Source: an uncultured Porphyromonadaceae bacterium (lineage in GTDB: Bacteria > Bacteroidota > Bacteroidia > Bacteroidales > Muribaculaceae). Taken from it: a stretch of DNA of 64,000 nucleotides. The notes under the pieces are model-generated. The model was not told where the DNA came from, searched no databases, and was given only the letters and a program-made list of their open reading frames with translations. Location of the stretch: NCBI GenBank assembly GCA_948467675.1, contig CAOKFI010000002.1, positions 62,001 through 126,000 of the forward strand, in the 5' to 3' direction. A program made the translations under genes and the position numbers. Shown here one piece after another: positions 35,401-43,650 of the stretch; position 1 is the stretch's first letter; each line of letters begins with the position of its first letter.

Positions 35401-35821
35401 CAAACTGTATGAGCTGTGTACCGGTTTCCTCCGCATGGGCAACGGAACATGGCCTATGATGAAGAAACACTCGTATGACCGCTGGACAGGACCGGGTACC
35501 ACAAATGAGGCTCCGCGTGCCATATACGGCTACACATGGAACTCGACCAAGTTCGTCAATACACGCAACCTTCACGACGCTTCGTATCTGCGGTGCCGTT
35601 CGCTCACATTCGGCTACACATTCCCCAAAGCATGGATGAGCCGGCTGCGTATCGACAATCTGCGCCTGTATTTCCAGGCCGACAACCTGTTTATCGTGAC
35701 CAAGTGGCCATATTTCGACCCTGAGGTGAATGTGAGTCTTAACGCCACCAATCTCGGCTATGACTACCTGTATCCGGGGCAGCCACGCACATTTACAATC
35801 GGTGCTAACATTAGATTCTAA
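32453..35821 (+). CDS. SusC/RagA-family TonB-dependent outer-membrane transporter with STN domain
   Basis: 1122 residues. Signal peptide to about 43 (AMA|Q). Next an STN signalling domain (about 44-115, VSVKDGTVKSVFKEIEKQTD), a carboxypeptidase-regulatory-like domain (about 130-210, RGTVTDTAGDPVVGATVRQGKEV), a TonB-box-like DEVVAIGYGTAQ, the plug (LLQGQVAGVNITGASGVPGS, VLKDASSAAIYGSRATNGVI) and a 22-strand barrel ending FTIGANIRF. It imports glycan fragments with energy from TonB. The STN domain means it can signal to FecR. SusD follows after 6 bases. Confidence 0.96.
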   Translation: MRKNSKPMNLSGYVRSASGKRPLRACAMMLLGGLLLPVAAMAQTEPVTVSVKDGTVKSVFKEIEKQTDYTFVYRNNVLNDRARTSVQCTGKPLSDLLAEVLEPLGLSYELSNRTITLVKTPAQSQTVRATAKTAAGKRLVRGTVTDTAGDPVVGATVRQGKEVTATDIDGRFAINVDPAKPLDITFIGMKQKTVKIGASDNISVAMEEDSHVLDEVVAIGYGTAQRRDITSAIGSYKPNELNTRDVLGVDQLLQGQVAGVNITGASGVPGSRNRVSIRGIGSITAGNEPLYVIDGVPINNTSGDTGIWGSESTNGLDQFNPADIESVQVLKDASSAAIYGSRATNGVILITTKKGQEGKARITIDTNLSFSSVARKDKVEMADTELFLEVLNEAIDNYNLQTGNAVARIDNPAPGKAQTDWLDLVTRTATTYNITASISGGTKATDYYVSANYKYNEGVIIDNLLKRYGLQTKLNSQVRPWLKIGTSVSLNYSRNNRIPTGYGIGTSVFVRALEQRPWDEPYRPDGEYTIGGQELANHNPIQAIKEEKAYVDNYRMLGNVYVLFDIYKGLTLKSTLSEDFNTAEDHVYYTDKHNYGKKLGMLMDGRKIYTSTLWENVLNYNNKFFNNDLGLDAMLGYSIQKDVVSSANQIGWGFPSPSFDVNSVAAEIEKANTSKSAFLMQSFIGRATLNYKNRYLLTGSLRADGSSKFHRDHRYGWFPSVSAGWNIGEESWWRFPQTQAKIRASYGSTGNQAGIGSYAYLALASGGYSYNGISGIGLGSAGNPDLRWEKATQTDIGVDLSFFNNAFTVTADAFIKDTKDLLYSKPTAATTGYTSYTCNIGSMRNKGIELTLGGNARCGDFQWHGDLNIAFIRNKLTELLDPNEVLTTSSMHGMKVGEPLGAFYMIKWTGIYQHDEDVPASLYAEGVRAGDCIYEDINGDGKIDSNDRQFVGSANPKFSGGINNTFKFKGFDLGIFFTYSYGNKLYELCTGFLRMGNGTWPMMKKHSYDRWTGPGTTNEAPRAIYGYTWNSTKFVNTRNLHDASYLRCRSLTFGYTFPKAWMSRLRIDNLRLYFQADNLFIVTKWPYFDPEVNVSLNATNLGYDYLYPGQPRTFTIGANIRF

Positions 35822-35827
35822 CAACAC

Positions 35828-37114
35828 ATGAAAAAGATTATAATATCATTTATGGCCGCGGTCATGCTGGTGTCTGTCTCCTGCGGTGAGATGGACCAGT
35901 ATCCCCACAACGCGGTCTCGACAGAAAATCTGACAGAAAACGACGCCCAGTTGCTGCTGACAGGTCTCTACCGTATCATGCAGAATAAACCTACGGCCGA
36001 CGGATATATGACCGGCGATGTTCTCGGAGGAGACATAGTACGCGGAGGCGCCACCAATATTCCGGATCCTAAGATTCTGATACGCGATCTGATCACTCCT
36101 GAGAGTGGATTTGTCAGCGGACCGTGGAACGGATATTACACCGGACTTTATCAGGTGAACTCACTCATTAAGTCTCTTGAAGGTATGGCGCCAAGTGCCG
36201 CGCGCAACGAAATGCTTGGAGTGACTGCCTATTTCAGGGGTATGATATATTTGAATCTGGTGAGCCGATATGCCGAAGTGCCCATTCTTGAGGCGCCGAC
36301 ACTTGCCGATGTCGCTGCCGCGACAGAGAGCGAAGGCTGGGCTTTTGTCGAGCGCAATCTCCAGACGGCTATCGAGCTGTGTCCGCAGTATACCGACAAG
36401 AACTATGTGTCGCGGCAGGCGGCCAAAGCTCTTATGGCAAGGGCAAAACTGTTTATGGGCAAGAAGGCCGAAGCTGTAGCCCTTGCCGAGGAACTGATCA
36501 AAGATGCCAATTTTTCGTTGTCCGATTTCGACGACATATTCCGGGGCAATGCGAACCGCGAGGAGATATTCACATTTGCCAACCTGCTGATGGAGTCGAG
36601 TGTCAACATCGGGGCGCGATACTATTCCCGTTCAGCGCCTAATGGAGGAAGCTACACATACGCTCCCACTGCCGAGGTAATGAAAATGTTCGATCCCAAC
36701 GACAACCGTATGGACATATCCATAGACCGTCAGGGATCAAACGATGTGATCAATAAGTTCCCGGGCGGAGAGATTCATCCCGATCCATTGATTATAAGCC
36801 GTATAGCCGAAATGTATCTGATCAGTGCCGAGGGACAGGGTCTCAACGGAGGCGGTCTGGCCCGTCTGAACGACCTGAGAGTCTTCCGCGGACTGAAACC
36901 CGTGAATCCTACTACCGAAGAGGATTTCATTACTGCTATACTCGACGAGCGTCGCCATGAACTGCTTGGCGAGGGATTCCGCTGGTTCGATCTCGTGCGT
37001 GCCGGACGGTTTGAATCCACTGTCGGTGTAGAACACAAATACAGCCGTATGCCTATCCCGGCGCGGGAGATGCAGCTTAACCGCCTTCTTAAACAAAACT
37101 CCTACTGGAAATAA
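35828..37114 (+). CDS. SusD/RagB-family surface glycan-binding lipoprotein
   Basis: 428 residues, short for a SusD (usually 500-600). Lipobox SVSC at about 16-19 followed by GEMD. TPR-like helices are seen (AYFRGMIYLNLVSRYAEVPI, AAKALMARAKLFMG) and the C-terminal signature RRHELLGEGFRWFDLVRAG with MPIPAREMQLN near the end. It forms the lid on the SusC barrel and captures the substrate. The small size suggests reduced loop insertions around the binding face. The phosphodiester glycosidase gene follows after 13 bases. Confidence 0.95.
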   Translation: MKKIIISFMAAVMLVSVSCGEMDQYPHNAVSTENLTENDAQLLLTGLYRIMQNKPTADGYMTGDVLGGDIVRGGATNIPDPKILIRDLITPESGFVSGPWNGYYTGLYQVNSLIKSLEGMAPSAARNEMLGVTAYFRGMIYLNLVSRYAEVPILEAPTLADVAAATESEGWAFVERNLQTAIELCPQYTDKNYVSRQAAKALMARAKLFMGKKAEAVALAEELIKDANFSLSDFDDIFRGNANREEIFTFANLLMESSVNIGARYYSRSAPNGGSYTYAPTAEVMKMFDPNDNRMDISIDRQGSNDVINKFPGGEIHPDPLIISRIAEMYLISAEGQGLNGGGLARLNDLRVFRGLKPVNPTTEEDFITAILDERRHELLGEGFRWFDLVRAGRFESTVGVEHKYSRMPIPAREMQLNRLLKQNSYWK

Positions 37115-37127
37115 TACCATATAACCG

Positions 37128-38066
37128 ATGAAAAGACTTGTTAAATATACTTTACTGCCCGTTCTGTTGTTGCCCATAGCGGTAGCGGGTTGCTCCGACG
37201 ATACAGTGGAGGATGTGCACTATGTGCCGCAGACTGAAATCGGACGGAGAGTGCTCGGAGCCGAGAGTGTGGCGCGTATCTATACCGACACTACGTTCAT
37301 AGTGGCCCAGGGCGTGACCGAGACCGACATACATATCCAGAAAATGGACAGCCGTCCGGTGCATCTGTTTATCATTGATGTGGATCTGAACAATCCCCAT
37401 GTCAGATTCGGAGTGTCGATGCCATATGACACCGATGTGACAAAAGACTTCACACGCCAGACACTGTCTGGTATGGCCCAGTATGCCGACCGTCCGTATC
37501 ACCGTGTGGTGGCTATGACAAATGCCGACTTCTGGGATGTGAGTACAGGCGATGTACGCGGTCCCATACATCACAATGGAGCCATACTCAAAGAGAGCTT
37601 CATATTCAATCCGCGTGTCGAGCAGCAGGCTCTGAGCTTTATTGCTGTGACCAAAGACAACCGCATGGTCATAGCCGATTCGGTAAAGTACCGCGACATG
37701 CGCTATAATCTGCGCGATGTGACAGGCGCCGGTGTGATATGCGTGCGTGACGGTGAAATCGACGGATACAGCCATAAAGGCATAGATCCGCGCACTTGTA
37801 TCGGATACAGCGACGACGGACATGTGTATATGCTGGTGGCCGACGGTCGCGTGGAGTTCTATTCATACGGCCTTACATATCCTGAGATGGGGGCTATCAT
37901 GAAATCGCTCGGTTGCCGGTGGGCTGCCAATCTCGACGGCGGTGGCTCCACCCAGCTGCTGATACGTCACCCGATTGCCGATATTTTCCAGATACGTAAC
38001 AGGCCTAATGACGGCGACGAACGCGCGGTAGTCAACGGCTGGATGGTGACAGTCGACGAACCATAA
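37128..38066 (+). CDS. Phosphodiester glycosidase (NAGPA/DUF2233) family lipoprotein
   Basis: 312 residues. Lipobox VAGC (about 19-22) followed by SDD, an acidic signal linked to surface export in Bacteroidota. The NAGPA domain covers nearly all the rest: NADFWDVSTGDVRGP, TGAGVICVRDGEI, DPRTCIGYSDDG, LTYPEMGAIM and the hallmark NLDGGGSTQLL. Human NAGPA removes GlcNAc from a GlcNAc-phosphate-mannose diester; bacterial members are expected to cut sugar phosphodiesters. It is a clear paralogue of the protein at 41246, which lacks the lipobox. Its place directly after SusD points to an outer-surface role. Confidence 0.9.
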   Translation: MKRLVKYTLLPVLLLPIAVAGCSDDTVEDVHYVPQTEIGRRVLGAESVARIYTDTTFIVAQGVTETDIHIQKMDSRPVHLFIIDVDLNNPHVRFGVSMPYDTDVTKDFTRQTLSGMAQYADRPYHRVVAMTNADFWDVSTGDVRGPIHHNGAILKESFIFNPRVEQQALSFIAVTKDNRMVIADSVKYRDMRYNLRDVTGAGVICVRDGEIDGYSHKGIDPRTCIGYSDDGHVYMLVADGRVEFYSYGLTYPEMGAIMKSLGCRWAANLDGGGSTQLLIRHPIADIFQIRNRPNDGDERAVVNGWMVTVDEP

Positions 38067-38084
38067 AATCATAACATCTACAAT

Positions 38085-39863
38085 ATGAAAAAAGCAATAT
38101 ATTTCCTTTCGTCACTGCTGCTGTGCTGCTCTGGTCTGTGCGGATGCTCTGACGATGCCGATGAGGCAGTTGCTGCAACTATGCCTCCGAAACTGATATC
38201 GATAATTCCAAAAGCGGGTGCTTCCGGCACGGCTGCTGTGATATCGGGACTCTATTTCTCGGAAAATCCCTCTGAAAACACAGTGACCATCAACGGAAAG
38301 GCTGCCGAAGTCACAGCCTCATCCAATAACCGTATAGTCATAACTCTTCCCGACAATCCCGACGGTACATATTCCATTAAAGTCGGAGTCAACGGACGGG
38401 AGACTGAAGGGCTGAAATTTACATACGCGCCGGGATATCTGCCGGAACTGTCTGTACTCCAGTGTATGCCCTCTATGGCTTATGTAGGCGACGAGATTAA
38501 GATCATAGGCCAGTGCTTCAGTACTGTCGCTGCGGAAAATAAGGTGACAATCAACGGCGCAGAGGCTGTCGTTAAAGAAGCCTCGGAAACGATGCTTACA
38601 ATAGTGGTTCCTGAAAATGCGGAAGGAACATACCCGGTGAGCGTGACTGTAGGAGGCAAGACTGCCACAGGTTCTGCGTTTACATACGGACATCTGGTGA
38701 GGCTCACCGCTGTGTCGGTCACTCCCGATAAGGGAAAAGCCGGCAATGAGGTCGTGATAACAGGCGAAGGATTCGGTGCGACTCCGGCCGACAATAAGGT
38801 GACAATCAATGGCGTGGAGGCTAAAGTGAAGTCTGTGGCCCAGACCTCGATGACAATTGTTGTTCCTGAGAATCCTGCCGGAACATATCCGGTGGTTATA
38901 ACTGTCGATGACAAGACTGTCGACAATCTACAGTTCACATACGTTGACGATCCATGGAGTGTGACCACCATAGCCGGTGACGGTACGGCTTCTATTGCTG
39001 CCGGAAAGGGACTGTCTGCCGCCATCGCGGCTCCGCAAGGCATTGCTATGGCTGCCGACGGATCTCTCTGGATATGCTCGCAGACGAAGAAAGCATTGCT
39101 CCGCATGGATAAGGATCTGAACGTGTCTGTAGTCAGTGTAAAGGGCGCCAATCTGGACGCTCCGTGGGGATGCGCTTTCGGCAATGACGGCAAACTATAT
39201 ATGGCCTCCAAGGCCAACCATCAGGTGCTGCGTGTGGCAGCCGACGGTGCGGCTACGCAAATGCTTTCGGCCGACGACTGGAAAGGCCCGATGGGAGTGG
39301 CGTCCGATGCCGACGGTGCCATATATGTATCCGACCGCGATGCCAAGAAAATAAGGAAAATCGCCACCGACGGCAAGATCACCGATTACGATATGAGCGA
39401 CTGCAAGCAGGGCCCATGTGCTACGGTGGTGGATTCAAAAGGACGCATCTATGCCGTAAATGGTGCTGATTACAAGGTATTCATGTTTGAACCTGACGGT
39501 ACGCGTTCGGTTATACTCGGTACCGGTGCCAAACCGACAGCCGACACATGGACCGACGGAGAGCCGGGCAAGCCGCTGACAGCATCTATGGGACAGTCGT
39601 TCGGCATCACCATTGCTTCTGACGGAACTATGTATATATGCGATCTGCTGGCGTTCGTTGTGCGTGCGGTGACTCCCGATGCCAATGGTGATTACGCCAA
39701 CGGAACTGTCAGGACGATCGCGGGTGTGCCGTTTACCGGAGGCAAGCTCGACGGTGTGGGAACTGTCGCTACATTCAAGTCTCTCGGAGGTATAGTGGCC
39801 TATGGCGATAAACTCTATGTGGCTGACAACGGAAACAATCTTATACGTGTAATCTCAAAATAA
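38085..39863 (+). CDS. Lipoprotein with three IPT/TIG domains and an NHL beta-propeller
   Basis: 592 residues. Lipobox LCGC (about 18-21) then SDDADE, a surface-export-like signal. Three IPT/TIG domains in tandem (about 35-110, 118-200, 205-290) share the pattern GDEVxITGxxFS...NxVTINGxEAxV...TIVVPENxxGTYPVxVTVGGK. The propeller (about 295-590) has NHL-type blades such as PQGIAMAADGSLWICSQ, PWGCAFGNDGKLYMASK and GVASDADGAIYVSDRD. In this position it probably replaces SusE/SusF as a surface glycan-binding protein. No catalytic motif is recognised. The neighbour at 39876 has the same plan with one IPT domain. Confidence 0.88.
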   Translation: MKKAIYFLSSLLLCCSGLCGCSDDADEAVAATMPPKLISIIPKAGASGTAAVISGLYFSENPSENTVTINGKAAEVTASSNNRIVITLPDNPDGTYSIKVGVNGRETEGLKFTYAPGYLPELSVLQCMPSMAYVGDEIKIIGQCFSTVAAENKVTINGAEAVVKEASETMLTIVVPENAEGTYPVSVTVGGKTATGSAFTYGHLVRLTAVSVTPDKGKAGNEVVITGEGFGATPADNKVTINGVEAKVKSVAQTSMTIVVPENPAGTYPVVITVDDKTVDNLQFTYVDDPWSVTTIAGDGTASIAAGKGLSAAIAAPQGIAMAADGSLWICSQTKKALLRMDKDLNVSVVSVKGANLDAPWGCAFGNDGKLYMASKANHQVLRVAADGAATQMLSADDWKGPMGVASDADGAIYVSDRDAKKIRKIATDGKITDYDMSDCKQGPCATVVDSKGRIYAVNGADYKVFMFEPDGTRSVILGTGAKPTADTWTDGEPGKPLTASMGQSFGITIASDGTMYICDLLAFVVRAVTPDANGDYANGTVRTIAGVPFTGGKLDGVGTVATFKSLGGIVAYGDKLYVADNGNNLIRVISK

Positions 39864-39875
39864 AACATATCCGAT

Positions 39876-41141
39876 ATGAAACGTAAATATATGGGACTTG
39901 TCAGCAGACTGGTGTTTTTCATACTGCTGCTACCACTGCTGGCGGCATGCGGCGAGGATGAGTATCGAGCCAATGTCTCTGAACTCCGCTTGGTGAGCAT
40001 CTCTCCATCCAATGTATATGCAGGAGATATCGCCACTATTCTCGGACGTAATTTCAGCCTTGTGCCCGAGGAGAATCTCGTGTACATAGGCGAGACTCCG
40101 GCCGAAGTGATAGAGGCGGCAAAGGATGAGATCAAGATAATAATGCCTGTGGTGGAGCCCGGCAAGCATAATATACGTGTGCGCACGGCTTCAGGCGATC
40201 TTACCGGACTTGAGGTGAACTATCTCAAGACTCCTGACCACGAATATCTCGTGCAGACTGTCGTAGGACGGAAAGGTGTGCCTGACTATGTCGACGGCAT
40301 GGGAACTGAAGCAACTACAAAACTCCCTTCCGGCGTGGCTTTCGCACCCGACGGAAGCATCTGGTTCACAGATCGTGGATGGAATGCTGTACGCCGTATA
40401 TCGCCTACTCTTGAAGTCACCACCATCGGAAAATACGATCTTGGGGGCAGCGCGCTGTGGCAGGGCGGATTCAACTCCAAGGGCGAGTACTATTTTATCG
40501 ATAAGGCTAAAGGCATGCTGCGTAAGGTAAATGCCGACGGTACAGCGACAACGGTTGCCGACGGCATGAAGAGCCCGATGAATGTGGCATTCGACAAGGA
40601 CGACAACATGTATGTCAGCGCACGTGACAACAAAGCGATATACCGGTTCACCCCCGATGGTGCCAAGTCGGTATATGCGGCCCTTGATTATCCGCCCAAT
40701 TACTGTACGTTCGACCGAAACGGCAGATTGATTGTAGGCATCAACGGTTACGTCCTTCTTGAGGTCGCCGCCGATGGTTCCGCAAGAGTGATCTGTGGTG
40801 ACGGAGTGAAACACTCCGAATATTACGACGGCGAACCGGGCAATCCGCTTACTGCCCACATAGGCCCCACATTCGGTGTGTGTGCCGCTGCTGACGGATC
40901 GTTGTATTACGCCGACCAGCGGTATCATGTGATACGCCGTATCGTGCCGGGTGCTGATGGCGATTACGCCAAAGGAACTGTGGAGACAGTGATGGGGACA
41001 GGAAAAGGCGGTTTTGCCGATGGTATCGGTCTGAAGGCTCAGTTCAATGCTCCGTATGAGATGATTATGACCGACGACTGCCGGACTATGTATGTGGCGG
41101 AGGCTGTCAACTATGTGATCCGTCGCGTTTCCATAAAATAA
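39876..41141 (+). CDS. Lipoprotein with one IPT/TIG domain and an NHL beta-propeller
   Basis: 421 residues. Lipobox LAAC (about 21-24) then GEDE. One IPT/TIG domain (about 35-115: VSISPSNVYAGDIATILGRNFS, VYIGETPAEVI) and an NHL propeller (about 125-420: PSGVAFAPDGSIWFTDRG, PMNVAFDKDDNMYVSARD, FGVCAAADGSLYYADQRY). It follows its three-IPT paralogue after 12 bases and ends at a terminator, so the first transcription unit of the locus probably stops here. Glycan binding at the cell surface is inferred. Confidence 0.88.
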   Translation: MKRKYMGLVSRLVFFILLLPLLAACGEDEYRANVSELRLVSISPSNVYAGDIATILGRNFSLVPEENLVYIGETPAEVIEAAKDEIKIIMPVVEPGKHNIRVRTASGDLTGLEVNYLKTPDHEYLVQTVVGRKGVPDYVDGMGTEATTKLPSGVAFAPDGSIWFTDRGWNAVRRISPTLEVTTIGKYDLGGSALWQGGFNSKGEYYFIDKAKGMLRKVNADGTATTVADGMKSPMNVAFDKDDNMYVSARDNKAIYRFTPDGAKSVYAALDYPPNYCTFDRNGRLIVGINGYVLLEVAADGSARVICGDGVKHSEYYDGEPGNPLTAHIGPTFGVCAAADGSLYYADQRYHVIRRIVPGADGDYAKGTVETVMGTGKGGFADGIGLKAQFNAPYEMIMTDDCRTMYVAEAVNYVIRRVSIK

Positions 41142-41175
41142 GGATCCGACCTGTTCATAGTTTATTAATAGTCAG

Positions 41176-41218
41176 ACAGGCGCGGACGGAATAAAATGCC
41201 TCCGCGCCTGTTATTTTT
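41176..41218 (+). terminator. Terminator between the two halves of the glycan locus
   Basis: ACAGGCGCGGA (41176-41186) pairs with TCCGCGCCTGT (41201-41211) around a 14-base loop; an interrupted T-rich stretch TTATTTTT follows. Confidence 0.85.
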
Positions 41219-41232
41219 CGATATTTGTAAGT

Positions 41233-41240
41233 TATATTTG
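41233..41240 (+). promoter_or_regulatory. Candidate -7 element just before the second phosphodiester glycosidase gene
   Basis: TATATTTG, full match to TAnnTTTG, ending only five bases before the ATG at 41246. Transcription would start at or next to the ATG, implying a leaderless mRNA. No clear -33 element. Confidence 0.4.
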
Positions 41241-41245
41241 CAATC

Positions 41246-42139
41246 ATGAAAAAAATAGTATGCGCCGTATTGACTGTCCTGTGTGCCGTGTCAGGCCTTG
41301 CCCGCCCCGCATCGGTAGGTGAGAGACTGCTGGCGGCAGGTGCCGTTGCCGAGATCGTATCCGATACAGTGATGGAAGTGTGTCCCGGAGTGACCGAGAC
41401 CGACCTGCATATAATCAAGGCCGACGGCAACCCGGTCCGCCTTTTTGTGGTCGAGGCCGATATGACTCATCCGGAATTATCGTTTGAGGTGTCTACTCCC
41501 GGCGATACATGCGTGGCCTCGGGACAGTCCCGCCAGACACTTTCCGGTATGGCACGCGATGCCGACCGCCCCGGACATAGGGTCGTGGCAATGGTCAACG
41601 CCGACTTCTGGGATGTGAAGACCTTGGACGTGCGGGGTCCGCTGCACCGGCGGGGCACAGTTGTGAAAAATCATTTTGTCTATACTCCGCGTCTGTGGCA
41701 GCAGGCATTGAGTTTCATCGGAGTGTTCGACAACGGGACTGTGGCTATTGCCGACACATTGGCCTATCATGGCGCCGCGCCGAGGTTGCGTGAAGTCACT
41801 GGTGCCGGTGTGATAGTACTCCGTGATGGCGAAATTCCGCATGTTCCTGAAAAATATATCGATCCGCGTACATGTATAGGATACACATCCAAAGGGAAAA
41901 TATATCTCCTCACAGCCGACGGGCGTGCCGACGGATATTCCGTAGGCCTTACATATCCCGAAATGGGGGCTGTGATGCAGGCGCTCGGATGTATCTGTGC
42001 GGCCAATCTCGACGGCGGGGGATCCGCCCAGATGATTGTACGTCAGCCTGACGGATCGTTTATGATACGTAACCGTCCTACCGACGGAAAGGAACGCCCC
42101 GTCATAAACGGATGGATGATTGTTGCCGATAAAGAATAA
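41246..42139 (+). CDS. Phosphodiester glycosidase (NAGPA/DUF2233) family protein, secreted paralogue
   Basis: 297 residues. The signal peptide (MKKIVCAVLTVLCAVSGLA) has no lipobox, so the mature protein is probably periplasmic. The NAGPA domain contains NADFWDVKTLDVRGP, TGAGVIVLRDGEI, DPRTCIGYTSKG, LTYPEMGAVM and NLDGGGSAQMI, aligning along its full length with the lipoprotein at 37128. The pair looks like a tandem duplication, now separated by two IPT/NHL genes, with different cell locations. The SGNH hydrolase gene follows closely. Expected activity: hydrolysis of sugar-1-phosphodiesters on imported fragments. Confidence 0.9.
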   Translation: MKKIVCAVLTVLCAVSGLARPASVGERLLAAGAVAEIVSDTVMEVCPGVTETDLHIIKADGNPVRLFVVEADMTHPELSFEVSTPGDTCVASGQSRQTLSGMARDADRPGHRVVAMVNADFWDVKTLDVRGPLHRRGTVVKNHFVYTPRLWQQALSFIGVFDNGTVAIADTLAYHGAAPRLREVTGAGVIVLRDGEIPHVPEKYIDPRTCIGYTSKGKIYLLTADGRADGYSVGLTYPEMGAVMQALGCICAANLDGGGSAQMIVRQPDGSFMIRNRPTDGKERPVINGWMIVADKE

Positions 42140-42156
42140 AACTATTGACCTTATAT

Positions 42157-43233
42157 ATGAAACGTTTTCTGACATTTCTTTCAGTTATAATGTTGTTTCT
42201 GGGACTGAGTGCCGCCGACATGCGCTATGTCGACGCTCTCGGACTGACAGTGGTGAACCGTGCGCAGCCTCAGGATACAGGATTTGCCCGTCTGGGTGCT
42301 GACCGTTATCCCGAATTGCCGGCACAGGTCGCTGAATACTCCGGCCATCCCACAGGCCTGGCCGTGGCATTCCGCACTGACAGCCGCACCGTCAAAGCCC
42401 GCTGGCACACAGCCACTCCTCCCGGAGGAGCCAACCGTACGCCGATATCATATTGCGGACTCGACATGTATATCATGCGCGACAGCACTTGGGTATTCGC
42501 CGGAGTGGGACAGCCTGCATTCAGCCGAAGCCACGAGGCCACGATCGTTGCCGGCATGGACGGAAGCATGCATGACTGCCTCCTGTACCTGCCGCTGTGG
42601 GTGGCGCTAGACTCGCTGAGTATTGGTGTCGACGACAATGCTGTGATAGAGCCGTTGCCTGATCCCTTCGGACATCGGGTGGTAGTGATGGGCTCGAGCA
42701 TAACACACGGAGCATCGGCCAGCAGGCCTGGATTGACATATACGGCACGTCTGCAGCGCGCTACCGGATGGGAAATGCCTAATCTCGGATACTCGGGACT
42801 ATGCAAGCTGGAGCCGTTCTATGCCCGTATCATAGCCTCGACCGAAGCCGACGCGTTTGTATTCGACGGATTTTCCAACCCGTCGGCTGAGCAGATCGAC
42901 AGCCGGTTAAAAGAATTTGTCGACATAATCCGTGCCGCACATCCCGATACGCCGCTCATATTCCTCCAGACCGAAGTGCGCGAGAGCGGCAATTTCGACC
43001 TCAAAAAGAGAGCATTCGAGCAACGGAAGCGTGAGGCGGCCGCCAGGGGTATGCAGAGTCTGTTCGATGCCGGATACCGCGACATATATTTCATCGATCC
43101 GGGCATGCCGCTCGACCCGGGACATGACGATACCGTCGACGGAGTGCATCCCACTGATGCCGGCTTTGAGAAGATCGTAGACCATCTGTTGCCCCGCCTC
43201 CGTATCATACTCGGCCGGTACGGAATAAAATGA
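42157..43233 (+). CDS. Secreted SGNH/GDSL-type hydrolase
   Basis: 358 residues from the ATG at 42157 (MKRFLTFLS); a TTG four codons earlier is unlikely. Signal peptide to about residue 20 (LSAAD). A beta-sandwich N-terminal domain (about 25-165) precedes the SGNH domain (about 170-355): block I VVMGSSITHGA with the nucleophile Ser, block II NLGYSG, block V DGVHPTDAGF with the Asp-His pair. Block III Asn reads FDGFSNPS. Such two-domain esterases remove acetyl or other acyl groups from glycans. It is the last gene of the locus. Confidence 0.88.
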   Translation: MKRFLTFLSVIMLFLGLSAADMRYVDALGLTVVNRAQPQDTGFARLGADRYPELPAQVAEYSGHPTGLAVAFRTDSRTVKARWHTATPPGGANRTPISYCGLDMYIMRDSTWVFAGVGQPAFSRSHEATIVAGMDGSMHDCLLYLPLWVALDSLSIGVDDNAVIEPLPDPFGHRVVVMGSSITHGASASRPGLTYTARLQRATGWEMPNLGYSGLCKLEPFYARIIASTEADAFVFDGFSNPSAEQIDSRLKEFVDIIRAAHPDTPLIFLQTEVRESGNFDLKKRAFEQRKREAAARGMQSLFDAGYRDIYFIDPGMPLDPGHDDTVDGVHPTDAGFEKIVDHLLPRLRIILGRYGIK

Positions 43234-43402
43234 CAGAGGCATCCGTTGTATTATATTGTGTATTTTTATCTAATTTTGACACTTTTGTGCAGCGGATGTA
43301 TCTGTAAAATACTTAGCTTTGCAGCATTGAGGAAGTCGAAGTCTTGCAGCGGATGCTGCGATGAGAACTGCTTCAAAACACAAATTATCCTGTTGTAATT
43401 TA

Positions 43403-43430
43403 TTTAAGGAATAGAGATTCCGTAAGTTTG
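43403..43430 (+). promoter_or_regulatory. Candidate promoter of the structured RNA / XRE gene
   Basis: TAAGTTTG at 43423-43430 matches TAnnTTTG; TTTA at 43403-43406 sits 20 bases upstream, one mismatch from TTTG. Start of transcription would be near 43437, directly before the GAGC-GAAA-GCTC hairpin. A second -7-like TAGCTTTG lies at 43314-43321. The 43234-43402 stretch otherwise shows nothing recognisable. Confidence 0.45.
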
Positions 43431-43437
43431 TTTAAAA

Positions 43438-43632
43438 ACTGAAATTTTGAGCGAAAGCTCTTGTTCCACCCTTCCTGAAACCGCCATATTAACCCAAGGG
43501 GCAACATGTCGAGGGAACGAGCGCGAGGTTCACTCTCCATATACGGCGTGAACTATCCGCACTTGTTTTGATGGACAGGGCGCTTGGCGGTGCCTATGAA
43601 GGGAGACAAGAGAGGATAGTTCCGCCTTCTGT
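43438..43632 (+). ncRNA. Candidate structured RNA upstream of the XRE gene
   Basis: About 195 bases without a gene, with several consistent stems. GAGC-GAAA-GCTC (43449-43460) has a GNRA tetraloop. CTTGTTCC (43460-43467) pairs with GGAACGAG (43514-43521). GAACTATCC (43550-43558) pairs perfectly with GGATAGTTC (43614-43622), extended by GGCG/CGCC outside and CTTGT/ACAAG (43562-43566/43606-43610) inside. A competing hairpin GTTCAC/GTGAAC (43528-43533/43548-43553) uses the same GAAC bases, so two folds exclude each other. No terminator precedes the XRE ATG at 43651. It may be a regulatory leader or an independent small RNA such as a 6S-like or Bacteroidales-1-like RNA; I cannot decide. Confidence 0.5.
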
Positions 43633-43650
43633 TTATACACAATCATTGAT

